DNA of 64,000 nt from Pempheris klunzingeri (GCF_042242105.1 NC_092030.1:8936001-9000000); one strand, 5' to 3'; positions 34,375 to 47,639 are shown, counted from the first letter of the stretch. Numbers and translations: made by a program. The notes: generated by a model from the letters alone, not told the origin.

Positions 34375-36008
34375 CAGTTGTGGTCAAAAGTTTACATACA
34401 CTTGTAAAGAACATAATGTCATGGCTCTCTTGAGTTTCCAGTTATTTCTACAACTCTGATTTTTCTCTGATAGAGTGATTGGAACAGATACTTCTTTGTC
34501 AAAAAAACATTCATGAAGTTTGGTTCTTTTATGACTTTATTATGGGTCAACTGAAAATGTGACCAAATCTGCTGGGTCAAAAATATACATACAGCAACAT
34601 GAATTAGCAATTTTGGTGACTTGGTGACTAGCAATTTTGGTGTCAATGAAATGAGCTTCATAGCATGGCCTCTTAACTTCTTGTGAGTGATTATGAGTGA
34701 CTACAGCTGGTGACTTCTCTGAGGCCATTTAAATAGGGCTCATAGGATACAAACGCCCACAAACGCTACAATGGGAAAGTCAAAGGAGCTCAGCACAGAT
34801 CTGAAAAAGCGAATCATTGACTTGAACAAGTCAGGAAAGTCACTTGGAGCCATTTCAAAGCAGCTGCAGGTCCCAAGAGCAACAATGCAAACAATTGTTT
34901 GTAAGTATAAAGTGCATGGCACTGTTTTGTCACTGCCACGATCAGGAAGAAAATGCAAGCTATCACCTGCTGCTGAGAGAAAATTGGTCAGGATGGTGAA
35001 GAGTCAACCGAGAACCACCAAAAAACAGATCTGCCAAGAATTAGAAGCTGCTGGAACACAGGTGTCAGTGTCCACAGTCAAGTGTGTTTTGCGCCACCAT
35101 GGACTGAGAGGCTGCTGTGCAAGAAGGAAGCCCTTGCTCCAAAAGCGGCACCTTAAGGCTCGACTGAAGTTTTCTGCTGATCACACTGACAAAGATAAGA
35201 CCTTCTGGAGGAAAGTTCTGTGGTCAGATGAAACAAAAATCGAGCTGGTTGGCCACAATGCCCAGCAATATGTTTGGAGGAGAAAAGGTGAGGCCTTTAA
35301 CTCCAAGAACACCATGCGTACCATCAAGCACGGTGGTGGTAGTATTATGCTGTGGGGCTGTTTTTCTGCCAATGGAACTGGTGCTTTACAGAGAGTAAAT
35401 GGGATAATGAAGAAGGAGGATTACCTTCAAATTCTTCAAGATGACCTAAAATCATCAGCCTGAAGGTTGGGTCTTGGGCGCAGTTGGGTGTTCCAACAGG
35501 ACAATGACCCCATACACACATCCAAAGTGGTAATGGAATGGCTAAATCAGGCTAGAATTAAAATTTTAGAATGGCCTTCCCAAAGTCCTGACTTAAACCC
35601 CATTGAGAACATGTGGACAATGCTGAAGAAACAAGTCCATGTCAGAAAGCCAACAAATTTAACTGAACTGCACCAATTCTGTCAAGAGGAGTGGTCAAAG
35701 ATTCAACCAGAAGCTTGTGGATAGCTACCAAAAGTGCCTAATTGAAGTGAAAATGGCCAAGGGACATGTAACCAAATATTAGCATTGCTGTATGTATATT
35801 TTTGACCCAGCAGATTTGGTCACTTTTTCTGTTAACCCATAATAAAGTCATAAAAGAACCAAACTTCATGAATGTTTTTTGTGACAAAGAAGTATCTGTT
35901 CCAAGCACTCTATCAGAGAAAAATCAGAGTTGTAGAAATAACTGGAAACTCAAGAGAGCCATGACATTATGTTCTTTACAAGTGTATGTAAACTTTTGAC
36001 CACAACTG
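34375..36008 (+). mobile_element. Tc1-like transposon with about 220-bp terminal inverted repeats
   Basis: 1634 bp, bounded by CAGTTGTGGTCAAAAGTTTA and its reverse complement and flanked on each side by TA, the Tc1/mariner target duplication. The TIRs (about 34375-34596 and 35786-36008) are almost identical, which points to a fairly recent insertion. It carries one plus-strand transposase gene with two inactivating lesions. Confidence 0.92.
34771..35782 (+). pseudogene. Tc1-like DD34E transposase, inactivated
   Basis: Opens MGKSKELSTDLKKRIIDLN, with paired helix-turn-helix DNA-binding regions in the first 110 or so residues (GAISKQLQVPRATMQTIV), then a DDE domain: first Asp in WSDETKIEL, GGGSIMLWGCFSANG, second Asp in [12 protein letters not shown], Glu in DLNPIENMW. 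The frame is broken by a TGA at 35461-35463 (231 codons in; it looks like a CGA-to-TGA CpG transition) and by a one-base frameshift near 35710, after which the normal C-terminus runs in another frame to a TAG at 35780-35782. All three catalytic residues survive. No functional protein is expected. Confidence 0.9.
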
Positions 36009-36689
36009 TACATATGGAATTGATGATCATTAGCACTTGTTTGGGATAACTGGTTAATCACACACCAGACTATGATCCTACAAAATACCTGACGTGCAAG
36101 TGTACTAGAAGAATTGATGTTTTGAAGGCAAAGGCTGGTCACAGCAAATGTTGATTTGATTTTGATTTTTATTCTGACCACCAACTTTGCATTTTGTAAA
36201 TTGATAAAAAACTAATTACATTTTTATATTTCTTAAAGCATTCTTGCTTTGCAGCATTTCTTCACACCTGCCTGAAACCTTTGGTAGGTAAACATGGGAG
36301 AATCGTATATGCCATCAGCTGTTGAGCAACTTTTGCATATTACTATTCATTATGCATTTCCTCCACAATCTGCCTGCCCTATCTTAACTGGTGGGCATCT
36401 AAATAAAGGTGTGTTGTTGCATAGTGTGGTGAATGAATATTGCTATATGCTATGTTTTGTAACATAAGTTCTCATAAGGAGCCAGTATTTGATTGTACAT
36501 CTTTTCTCTTGTATTTAATCTATTAACTATTTCTACCCAAATATGTGAGACTTTAAGGACCAATCAGACAGGGACTGCTACCAGTTAAAAGAGTTAAGAG
36601 ATGGGTTTGCCTTTTCCAAAAATGAATGGCCAGGTATACTTTCTTATCAATAGACACACCTCCATAGGAAAACAAATAACTATTCAAAC

Positions 36690-36803
36690 CTTCTTGCTGC
36701 GAGGCAACAGTGCTAACCAGGTATTTTGGGTTTATGACTGGGTGAAATGAGACAGATCTTCTGATTGGTGGACGACTTCCTCTACCTCTGAGCCACAGCT
36801 GCC
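36690..36803 (-). repeat. tRNA-derived SINE head joined to another repeat scrap
   Basis: Minus strand from 36803: GGCAGCTGTGGCTCAGAGG carries the A-box of the teleost SINE also seen at 40227 and 54891, then GTCGTCCACCAATCAGAAG. The B-box is lost. Near 36690-36720 is GTTGCCTCGCAGCAAGAAGG, the repeat also found at 2575. Confidence 0.6.
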
Positions 36804-37923
36804 TAAAAAGAAAAACAGCCTCATGACCTTGAACTTGACTGCTGACCTGAGTACAGCCTGTCCCCCTCCCGTTCAAAACTATCCTTTACTTTTTCAGTTT
36901 CTTTCCTCACTAAAGTCTCTCTTAGTTGGTAGTTTCTGTCCTACCGCCTCATTTTTGGTGTTCAGTGTGTCTGAAACCTGTTATTGTGTCGGTTTTTCTG
37001 CCTGTCAGTGTCACTGTGACGCACGGTCGGGTGGAGACCATGTGACATCACTCCTCTGGGGTTAAAGGGTGTTTCTGTGACACATCGTAACCATAACAAC
37101 AGCTTCACCTCCTCTGTGTGTGTGTGTGTGTGTTTCAGCATTAACACATCAGAGGTGTGTGTTGTTGGTTTGAGTCACGTCTGACAGTTTAATTCCTGCC
37201 TGATGTCATGAGAAAATTTGTCTGTAAGAAAACAGACAGCAAAGTCTGACATTAACACAGACTGAATATCACACAGCACCAACTGCCATATTCATATATA
37301 TATATATACCTTTATGTTTGTTAAATGCTTTCATTGATTCAATCATTTTGTATTTGTCAGCTGATCATAACTGCTGTTTGCACTCACATCACTAAACATG
37401 ACTTACATGTGGCCCCTTTCAGACAGGAAAGTGTCTACATTGATGTTAATGTCTCAAGAGACAAGGACATTCTTCACATCATCACATCCTCATCTATAGA
37501 AATGATTTTACACATTTACAGTCAGGGACAATATGTAAAAGGAGGATAAGATAAAGAGAAACACGACCGTTCCCATTTCCAGAGATCTGTAACATCTGCA
37601 GCTTCAAGTTGAAGGAAACTGCATCATCGTATTGTTACAATATGCTTTCTGCAAGGTTGTGTCCCATACTGACGCTGGGAGTCACTTCTTTTTGTAAATA
37701 CGTTAGTTCGTTTTCTGAAGTAATTACAATGTAAAAGGAAATTATACAAAAATAACTTCAAATTCATTCATATGTAAGTAAACGTTAAACAAGGCATAAT
37801 AGATGAATTTAAAATGAAAGACAATTAGAGACAAGAAGAACCAAAACGGAACTTTGTTTGTATATCTTTAGCTTTAGGATTAATGGAAATACATGTGAAC
37901 AAAAATAATGAATAATTCAGTAT

Positions 37924-37925
<2 letters not shown>
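36804..37925. other. intergenic, nothing recognised except small microsatellites
   Basis: A (TG)n run at about 37117-37133 and an (AT)n run at about 37295-37308. No exon or named repeat. Confidence 0.5.
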
Positions 37926-37972
<47 letters not shown>

Positions 37973-38049
37973 TTGACATACATATTCAGTGTTGATTTGT
38001 TACACTGTCTGTACCTTCAGATTATTATTAGCCACAAGGCTTAGGGTGA

Positions 38050-38134
<85 letters not shown>
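37926..38134. repeat. (TG)n and (CA)n pair in inverted orientation
   Basis: (TG)n at 37926-37971 and (CA)n with two interruptions at 38049-38134, only 77 bases apart and complementary to each other, so the single strand could fold into a long stem. Confidence 0.95.
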
Positions 38135-38138
<4 letters not shown>

Positions 38139-40004
38139 TCTCTCATGTCTGTCAGTCAGTCATTTGTTTGGGATTTGTCAGATTTAATTCAGGAACATTA
38201 ATCTGCTACAAGACAAATTGCAAACAAAGTTTGCAGGAGGTGAAGGTGATTTGTCTTACCTGAGGCTGCTGATTGGTCAAGGCTTAAGCTTTTTCAGTTG
38301 CAGTCCTGACCAATCAGAAGTCTCCTAAGTGCAGTCAGAATGCAGAGGTGCAGATGATCAGCTGCAGGTCCTCTACTGCCTATCAGATGCTGATTGTATT
38401 GAAGTGAATGGGAAAACCCCCCCACCACTCTCTACAATTCCACCTTTCACCCTCAGCTGAATGCTGCTGTTTCACCAGTGTACCTCAGCTCCACCCAGGC
38501 GCCATCTGAAATAATGACGTAATAAACTAGGTTCAGCATTTTGTAGTGTTGAGCAGTGAGAATACACCCTAAACACTGGACTGGACAGAAAAAGTTGCTG
38601 GATAAAAGAAATGGAGCAAAAACAGTTTCTTTAGTTTTGACATCTGAGGAAGACGGATGAAGCACTTTTATTCGTTGACCTTCATCAGGCATTAAACTGG
38701 AGCCACATGCTGCAACAACCAATCAGAAACAGAGTCACATTACAATAACCTTGCTCCTTTAATTTTTAGCGTATGTTGTCAACGATTGATGAGATCAGTG
38801 TGTGCGATTGGTGTTTGTGATGACTGTTGGACTCTCCTATCTGCTGTCTATTGCTGGTGTGATTTCTAAAGTCATCAGCAGCAGAATATTATGGAGCTCA
38901 TGTGTTAAAACAGAAGTTTGTTGACATGTTGTCAGGACTTTGTTGATCTGACCTCATTAATGACGATGAGCAGCTGTTTGTTTGTAGGGTTTGGCCTGAA
39001 GATTCTTTCTAAATATCATTTTCAACCTTGACTGACTAATCGCAGCTTGGCGGGCCGAGCAACTCCATAATGACCTTTGACTCCCAGAATGAAATACACT
39101 GAGCATGAAAACTGTTTGATATTCACTGACTCTCATGACCTATATTAGAAAATTCTGAATAGGGGAATTAGCTCATAAAGCAAATGTATGAAAAAGAATT
39201 TAACAAAATGAGACAAAAGTTCAAAATGTAGCAAGTAAGTAGCATGTAGATATGGTTACCAAAGTCACGGACAATGAAAACATTATGTCACAAAAAAAGA
39301 AAAAAAGTTCTTTTTCCAAACGTCTAAATGTAGAACAGCTCCTGTGAAGAAGTGAAAGCTGCTGTTGATTCTGATTCTGACCTCCATTTTGAAGATAGAA
39401 GAACATGTGAGGCGTTATTATTTTTAGACGAGCTGCGACCACAACTCTGGATGAAATTAGTTTATGGCTCTATGAATGTGTACCCCCGCTCACCCCCACC
39501 ACACACACACACACACACAGCCCTACACCGCTGGCCTCGTCCTGAGCGTGGCTCTGATCAGATCTGATCAGTTTCCGCTCAGCTTGCTCTCTCACAGCGT
39601 GAACGCAAAGAGGCAGCAGCATAAATTTCCTTGCTGTGTTTTTCTCTGTAATTTCATGCAGCAGAGCAGCTGCAGGCCCTTTTCCTCCAACATCCGTCCG
39701 TCTGACTGTCTGACCATGATTCCAGTCCCAGCTGAGCAGGTCGCAAGATGAACGTCAAGAATATTATCCAGCATGAAGCTGAAGCCAACCCACAGTGACA
39801 TCAACTGCAACAAATAACAGCATTAAAACAAAATGGAAAAATGAGAAAAATGATGAAATTGTTTTCGCCATAAAATGCTTCTGATGAGAGCTAATATTCC
39901 ACTTCTTAAACCCTTAAGTGGCTAAAGGCCTGTTGTGCTGTTGGACCCAGACTGTTATAAATCAGACGTGATGCACAACTCTTCTTTCTTCATTCTTCAC
40001 ACAA
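38135..40004. other. intergenic, nothing recognised
   Basis: A short (CA)n run at 39503-39520. No exon or named repeat seen. Confidence 0.5.
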
Positions 40005-40227
40005 CTACTTCTGTCGCACAACTTTCTAGTCGTTACGACTTTTACATCACATCCTCATTCATACAGGAGGAATCTAAGTTCCTTCACACACTGAAGCTGC
40101 TTCAGGAGCAAGTCGGTTCAGTGTCTTGCTCAAGGACACTTGGACACGCTGACTAATAGGAGCCGGGGATCGAACAGTGACCTTCCGATTGATGGACGAC
40201 CCGCTCTACCTCTGAGCTACAGCCGCC
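40005..40227 (-). repeat. tRNA-derived SINE (teleost), minus strand
   Basis: Minus strand from 40227: GGCGGCTGTAGCTCAGAGG (A-box), CACTGTTCGATCCCCGG (B-box), then AGTGTCCTTGAGCAAGACAC and a tail with GAATGAGGATGTGATG and ACTAGAAAG. Head, body and tail match the copy at 54891. No intact tRNA cloverleaf. Confidence 0.85.
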
Positions 40228-42354
40228 TGTGAGCAAAGAAGCCCAACAACATAAGTGTCTTTGTGATGAGACTGCCTGAAAATGTGCCATTATTACTATT
40301 TGAGTGCCTATTGTGCCCTCCCTCTCTATGATGGCAGGCTTCTCGCTTCCTCTTTCTGCCTCATATTTGTGCTTCCACTTTCATTCATGGAGGCCTTTGT
40401 TGCCCAAGTACCGTCTGTTCAGTGTGTCTGTATGTAAACCCTAGTCTGGAATCAGCCCGTCAGTCACTGCACGCCCGAACACTGCGCTGCAACTGCAGTG
40501 TAGCTGCTGCTGTAAATGTCGCATCCTGTTGCAAATTTTGAAAGAAAGTACTTTTTTTTTTTTTTAACAATCATTAGCATCCTTCTGTCCAATCTGTAGT
40601 CACTTTTTTTAAAAACACATTTAGCACAACATCCTTCTGTTGTGGTTGTTTTCACAGAATATTTCACAGAATAATTAACACATTTCTATAATTTTCTTTC
40701 AATACAAGCTTATCTTTCCTGTCTTATTTAGGGACAGCAGCGCACAACATGCCAAAAATGAAAACCTGATGTTGAAAACCTTAAATATAGCACACAGCCT
40801 CTACTCCTGCAACAGCAGTGGCTCAAAAGCTATACTGAGACAGCTTATGAGCATTTTGAATGATAGCCAGGTGTTGAGGTTTTCTAAATGACATAGACAC
40901 ATGCAGGAAAAAGGGGACTTTTTGTATTGATTTTGTTCACGGTGATATAGAGCACAGAGCTATGAAAGCTTTCACTGCTGCAATGCTGTCTCTACCCTGT
41001 TCTGGTATACATTATGTGAAGTAAACTTTTAGATACAGTTTTTTAATCATTGTCAGCAAGTGTTTACCTCTACTATACCAACCCCTAACCCTGACCCTAC
41101 AAATAGACTTTTTCTGCATATACTAACTCCAGTCAGCAAATGTGACTTAATATCAAATCATTGCACTAGCACATGTTTTCTATCCAAGAGGAGAGGACAA
41201 TCAATCACAGCATGACTCTCAAAAACAGTTGATGGCCTTACAATAACTGCATTCCTTTTCATGTTCCAGGTTTCAGAGTATGGAATCAGTTGTCTTTTAA
41301 GAATCCGCTTTCCTTTTATTGTGAACTATTCTACAGTTTTGGTCGGGTGTTGAATGTGTGCATTTTTGGCTTTTCTATCAGAGGCCCCTGGCGGTCAGAG
41401 GCCCCTGGGTACAGGCCCCACTGATCTGGTTACAAGTCTTTGCTTATACTGACTGTCTCTGACCAGCTGCCGGTTTAGTGCCTTGCTCCAGGGTTCTCTC
41501 TGATACCATTTGGGGTTTCTGCTCCTTCACTTTCCTTCTCCTCCCTCTTCACAAGTTTCCAACCGGTGTTTGGTTCTGCTGCGTGGATTTATTTAGTGTC
41601 TGTAGATTGATCACACTGGTTTGTATTTAACCTACTTAGGCAGAGAGCAAGAGCGCTAAGCTGAGCCCCCTGCAGGATTTAACATTTCCAACTGTCAGGA
41701 CGAATTAACCGGCACTAATACCACTTTCATCCCTCGCTGGGTTCCTTCAGTGGAGTGACTCACAGCTCTGTAACGTCGAGCAGGAGGATGTTGGAGCGTT
41801 TCTGAGAGTGATTCTTTTAAACATCCATGTTGATTAGACTCTGATCCGCTCCCAGGGGCTTCATGAAGGAAAAAAGCGTCAGCATTTGACTTAGGAAAGG
41901 ACACTTATTAACCTGAAGTGTTTTTAATTACAGAATCCTGGATATAAAAGTATATATTACTTTTGCAATCACACTTTTGATCATTCAAAGATACATTCGA
42001 GTCATCAAACCTGTCATCACAAATGTGGCCCCCAAAGGTGATCATATTTGTCAATGCAAATAAAACATTATAGATCCACATATTGTACGTGCAAAATATT
42101 ATATTGAATGTGCAAGATATTAGATCCATCTCCAGTGCACAAGTCATTAGTGAAGTTAACTTCTTGTACACATCAGGTAAAGAAACCTGTGTGCATACAA
42201 TATTAGATCTAAATCTTGTACGGTCAAGGAGTTCTCCTGGGTATCATGACTCTCCTTCTGCAAAGATAAAAAATATGTTGTGGGCCCCGTGACTAAGAAA
42301 CTTCTGCAATGTGAGAATAAATCTATCACAGACAAAAAAAATTCTCCATCCTAT
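40228..42354. other. intergenic, nothing recognised
   Basis: T-run at about 40551-40565. No exon, RNA gene or named repeat. Confidence 0.5.
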
Positions 42355-42440
42355 CAAGGCCACCCCTGGACTTTTCCTCTAGCGCCATCATTAGGTTGGC
42401 ATCTGTAGTTCTGAGTGAAATGTTAACTACTATTGGATGA
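42355..42440 (+). repeat. dispersed fish repeat (family A), copy 3
   Basis: GACTTTTCCTCTAGCGCCATCA then TGAGTGAAATGTTAAC and ACTATTGGATG: the family A repeat in plus orientation (compare 10150-10310). Confidence 0.5.
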
Positions 42441-45084
42441 AGAATAAAATGTTTTTTTTTCATCCAGCACCTTCATCAGATCATAATCTTATTGTGTTCA
42501 ATGTGGTTAGAGATAGTTAAGATAATCTTGAGCCTCACAGATCTGCTAGTGTGGCTGTAGCACAGAATGTACAAATGAAGTCAGCGTTGCCAGTAACAGT
42601 GGAGCCAGTGTCATCCATTGGTTTGCATACTGACGTTTTGAAGCCTGGAGTTTAGAAAGACTTTTTCCCTGCTTGGTTGGGTTTAGGCAGGACCTGCCTC
42701 TGATTGGTTAGGTTTGGGCAGGACCTGTCTCTGATTGGTTAGTCACGTGGCAGCCCCACTCTAAAGCGTGTCCTGCTTTATTGTCTATTTTACTCTGAAT
42801 TGGACCAAACTTTACAAAATGAACATTATGCCGTATTGAACAGGACTTGAGTGAGACCAGAAACGCATTAGTGAGAAATAGGGTCATTTTTTTAGACTTC
42901 CATACAATCACACTTCTTTTTGGAACCGATGGAGTCACACTCCTGTTGGCCATTAGAGAGACATCCACTTCTTTCATCACAGTCTATAGGTCGTTCACAC
43001 AAACAGGCTCAAAGGCAGGGCCTGTGAGTGGCTGCTATCCATTGTGAATGCGACGTGGTGCTGCAGGGCAGCACAGGCTTCTGAGCTATGGAGATTTGAA
43101 TGGTGTTCAACACCACAGCACAAAGTTGAGAAAAGCTCTACTTTATGCAAATGCCCTCTGACGCAAGGCAAGCAACAACCAGAGGAGAGTCAGTCACACT
43201 TGCTTTGATTCAGCAGAAACTGAAGTTCAGTGTTGTACACTACTTTGCTCCTCAAGAAGGGTGGGAGTCACTTTCTGCCATTATTATTGTACTAAAACTG
43301 TTTCAACAACACACACTGCATTTAAAAAAGACCAACAACAAAGCTATTCTGTACTTGGGACACTGCAGGGAATGAACCACTTTCTCATGTGTAGTACAGT
43401 GGCTACGGCTGAAACCAAGAGTTCAGACAGAGCAGAGCAGGTAAATTATGTTCTCAGCAAAACACTCACACAGCTACAGCTTCATGAGAGTCAGACTGTG
43501 ACAGACTCTGTACCTGCATGTGTAAACGTGTCTTGTCTCTTGTTTTCACTTGTTTTGGGACAATAAAACTTTAAAAAAGTTTAAAAAAAGAGTTACAGAC
43601 AAAACTAATTTGATAAAGGGAATTTTTCAGTGAATACTTTGGATTTGACTTTACCCTGTGATTACCGTTGTGTCTTTGCTATGCAGTGCAACAGAGTAGG
43701 TTTGAGAGCAAAACTATTAACAATCAAAAGACATTTTATTGCAAGTAAAAAACATTTGTGATCAAAAATGTATTCATGCAAAACCAACATTCATAGTTTT
43801 CCTTGTTGGTAAGCTCAATCTCAGGGGTGGGACCCATGCTGATAGATGTAAGACACGTCTCTATTGGCCTGTTGAGTAACAGGTTGGCAAGACATTTAAT
43901 TTTGAACTAAACTTCATTACAGTTATCAGATTGATTTAAGTGTCAAAAACAGCTTTTTGGTTTTAAATATGCATGAGCTCAAAATAAGGGTTAGGGTTCG
44001 GGATGATATCCGTGGCACATGCTATTTGCACCTGGGTTTCAGGAGCCATAAATACTCCAATTGATGGCTTTCCAGTCTACACTTGCAAAGCTATTCACCC
44101 ACGTAAGTGTTTGAAAGAGTATATGTTGTATTTAATGTACTCTGCCTTTTATATTTGTATTTGAATCACTATTCTAACCCAAACCATGATATTTTCCTAA
44201 ACCTAACCAAACTGGGACTGAAAACTGATAATGATAAAAGAAAACTAAGATATATAAGTTGACAACTTAATTCATTAAGTTTGACAGCTGACCTCACATG
44301 GGGTTCAGGCCCTGCTGTCCTGGGTGTAAGTCCCATATCTTAACCTTTCTGCCACAGTCACATCCACATGTGGAATTTGTCACTTTGGAGGCCAAACAGC
44401 AGCTGTACACCACTTTTATCTTTTTGCATCTTTAGTCAGAATCAAATCTCAATATGTCAGCATGTGTGACTTTCTCTTACTGGTTATACTGGTTTTTACT
44501 GATTATCTGTCTTCTGGAGGATTAAGGCCAAAGGCCAGAGACATGCAGTGGGGGAAACCAATAAGACAAAAAATCTAAATCAAACATTAAAAGCTGTTCT
44601 GATTACAGACAGACAGACACACACACACACACACACACACAAATCACAATCTTATTTTCATCAAACTGTGTAAAATTTAAATATACTCCTCTCTCTCTCT
44701 TTCAAATCCAAGAAAAAAAACACCTCCATGAATTATAGATGAGCGTGAAGAGGATTAATTATAGCACAGTAAAACCTGTAGCTAATGTGCTGCGTTCAGA
44801 CCGACACTAATGCTAATGACAGAGACAGAAACCTCATATTTCCACACAGGAGAATCTGTTCACATCTTCAGTTTTCTCTGCAGGGATTTCATTTGTGTTT
44901 TTATCTGACTCTCAAAGTGACCTTACAGATGTTTATTTTAAATTTTTATTATTGGACTCAATGAGCACCATCATCTCCACTTACACATGACATGTAACAT
45001 GGAGACTTAATTTCCCCTAAAATCTCCCTTTAAACATGTCAAGACATGAAGCTAGTTCATCTGAATTATCTTTCTGTTTCTGTT
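42441..45084. other. intergenic, nothing recognised
   Basis: Two identical GACCTG(C/T)CTCTGATTGGTTAG phrases near 42690 and 42724 form a short direct repeat. A (CA)n run lies at 44619-44640. No exon seen. Confidence 0.5.
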
Positions 45085-45195
45085 TATTAAAGGTGTAATG
45101 TGTAGGATTCTGGGGATCTACTGGCAGAATGCAATGTAATATTCAGAACTGGTTTTAGTCATGTGTAATCACGTCTAAATGTGAAAATGTGAAAA
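45085..45195 (+). repeat. dispersed fish repeat (family D)
   Basis: TTAAAGGTGTAATGTGTAGGATT and CAATGTAATATTCAGAACTGG are words of a widespread teleost interspersed repeat. Only one copy in this window. Confidence 0.45.
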
Positions 45196-45859
45196 AGTGA
45201 GACTGAGTCTGGTGTAAGCATTGAGCAGCAGTCATGTTCAGCAGTCTTCAGGTTTACTTTACTATGGGCTTAGAGGCAGAGTGGGTCCCCGGCTCCTATG
45301 AACCCCAACTCCTGGGAGTGGGCCGTTGATAGATAGATTATTTCCTACTTTCATCTTCTTTTTTCAACTTTACCGGCTGAGACGTGGAACGATGGTTGGC
45401 AGCAACAGATATGCAGATATGAATAAAAAGGAGGAGGAATGGGGAGAATACAGTTGTCTTGTTTTTTTTATCCATATTCTCGCATTTTGCCTTGATTTGC
45501 TGTTGTTTGGATACAGATAGGAAAAATGGGAGGGGCGGGTGGGAAGACATGCTTTCAAAGTCTCAGACCAGTTGCAGTTTTATGTCCTTAGCTTCCATCT
45601 TGCCATCTGTAGAATCCAAGGTGCTAAACTAGCTAGATATGATTTCTACTGCCCACTTTTCCTTCACATGTTTTGAGCAAGCGTTATGGCTTCGTCCCTT
45701 ATTTCTCAAACTGGACTGGACTAGGACCACTACAGTATATATAGTATGAATGTGTGCTAGTCTAGTTTGTGAGTGTACAAGTGTGTCTGCAGGCATCGAC
45801 CGGTGCAGCCGCGAGGAAACGGCAGCTGTCTGAACGCATCGACGCACACTGCTGTGAGG

Positions 45860-45919
<60 letters not shown>
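45860..45919. repeat. (CA)n microsatellite
   Basis: About 30 uninterrupted CA units. Confidence 0.97.
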
Positions 45920-45922
<3 letters not shown>

Positions 45923-46246
45923 GCATGTACAGTATATTAAATCTTACTAGTTTAATGAGGTTTAATGAATAAAAATATTTTCACTGCTTCATCTATTTTC
46001 ATCATTTACTTGTCTGCCCTTAAATCAGTTTAATGTCTCAATTTATTTTGTTTTTAATCTACTTTATTTTCTCTTTGTAACTTAATGTGAAGTTGGGATT
46101 TTACAATTAAGCATGGTACTTTATTAACCAGGAAAAAGGTCTCTGTATCTAATGAGAATTTCGAGGAAAAAAGATTCAAAATGTTCCTATATGAACTTCC
46201 TCCTTCTGTGGGATCAATTTGTTCCAAATATTTTCACCAAAATAAG

Positions 46247-46320
46247 ACTCAGAATCAGATCAGAATCAGAATTCCTTTAATAATCCCCAGGGGGAAATTG
46301 CTTTTTGTTACACACAGCTC
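46247..46320 (-). repeat. LINE-type 3' tail, minus strand
   Basis: Tandem TCAGAA units, then CCTTTAATAATCCCCAGGGGGAAATTG. Reversed, this is the CCCCTGGGGATTATTAAAG 3' end with a TTCTGA tail also present at 50801. Confidence 0.55.
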
Positions 46321-46448
46321 CAAAAGAATAAGAATAAACTTCAAACACAAAAGTAAAAAATATAAATATATAAAAAGTATGTATTAAAAATGATTATTAC
46401 AAATTATTACACAGAGGTAAATTATTGCACCAGGTGAGTCCAGAGTCT

Positions 46449-46449
<1 letters not shown>

Positions 46450-46490
<41 letters not shown>
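46450..46490. repeat. (AAT)n microsatellite
   Basis: About 13 TAA units, followed by a degenerate ACT/AAT-rich stretch to about 46730 that contains a repeated ATAACAACATGTACA(T/C)TCAGAGTAAGG phrase (near 46510 and 46600). Confidence 0.9.
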
Positions 46491-46492
<2 letters not shown>

Positions 46493-46739
46493 CACTACTA
46501 ATAATAATAACATAACAACATGTACATTCAGAGTAAGGCGTTGTACTATATAATACTAATGATACTACTACCACTACTACTGCTACCAATGATAATATAT
46601 AACAACATGTACACTCAGAGTAAGGAACTGTATTATATAATAATAATAATAATCATGATACAAATAATATCACTACTACTAATAATAATATAATAACATA
46701 ACAACATGTACATATAATACATATAATATGCATATAGTA

Positions 46740-47639
46740 ATTTATTGACACACATTGTCTATTCTAAGTCAAATTAGTCCAAAAATGTGATTTTTACCTT
46801 CCTGTAAAACATGTGAGCTTGAGATTAGCTCAGAAAAACTACTAAGCTTGAGGAAAAACACTTTCGCCTCCTTTAACATACGAAACTAACTTAAATAATG
46901 CAAAATAAACTCATCCTAACCTTTATTCTGACTACTGTACATTAGGGAATTATAAATTCAATAAGCAAAAGGTGTACATTAGATAAAGTCAAATCAGCAA
47001 ATGACAAATTTCATGGCAAACCTTGCTCCAGTTTCCATTCCACAATGCCATTACAGCAACTGCATCTGACAGCTAATAAATGAAATTATCAACAGCCACT
47101 GAATGAATAAACTGGGTAAGGTTGTGTATGGATTGAGAGGGAGGGGAGGAGCTCTGTTTCCCTTCTGTCCATGCTTTGTCCAAACATTTAAAACACACTG
47201 CTTCATGTGTAATCCCTAGGTTCTGCATATGAATGCAGAACCTGTAGGTGAGGTACAACATTTTAGTATTAGAAGTGCTTTGCTTTCCATTTGTAGTGTG
47301 AGTTGTCTTGACCAATCACGTTAAAGCAACAGTCTATGAGGCAAGCAAAAGAGACAGAGCGCATTGGTTGAAATGCAGTCTTGGAAGCTTGGCTATCATC
47401 TCATGAAGATTTAGCTTTTAGAAATCTATCTGCATTCATATGCAGATATCTGTTCATGGTGATTAGCACAAATGTCTGGTCGTTTGGCAAATGATTAGCA
47501 TAAACACATACACTGCTTATACAAATCTCTTGTAAGATCCCTTCCTTGACATTTCACAACTGGTAGATGGATGTAATTGTAGTTTATCCTTTAAATTCAT
47601 GCAAACATCACAATACAAATGAGATCATTTGTAATAGTC
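46740..47639. other. intergenic, nothing recognised
   Basis: No exon or named repeat seen. Confidence 0.5.

Larger units (their letters stand above)
33641..36290 (-). mobile_element. old mariner/Tc1-like element split by a younger insertion
   Basis: The left part (33641-34374) starts CAGTACTGTGCAAA and encodes, on the minus strand, decayed transposase ending: VWPPQSPDLNII (about 33860-33900), a stop codon at 33856-33858 where the catalytic Glu is expected, then SVWDRMKRQ. The right part (36009-36290) is the other terminal region: its GAATTGATGTTTTGAAGGCAAAG stretch is an inverted match to the left end, so the element had long terminal inverted repeats. Between them sits a younger element inserted at TA (34373-34374). 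Much of the transposase is deleted. Confidence 0.65.

Noticed and set aside
43986..44002. Interstitial telomere repeat (AAGGGTTAGGGTTCGGG)
   Set aside because: Only two imperfect units; too short to distinguish from chance.
46247..46300. CRISPR-like or clustered direct repeats (also 50801-50838)
   Set aside because: The repeats are contiguous 6-mers without spacers and form the tandem tail of a LINE in a vertebrate genome.
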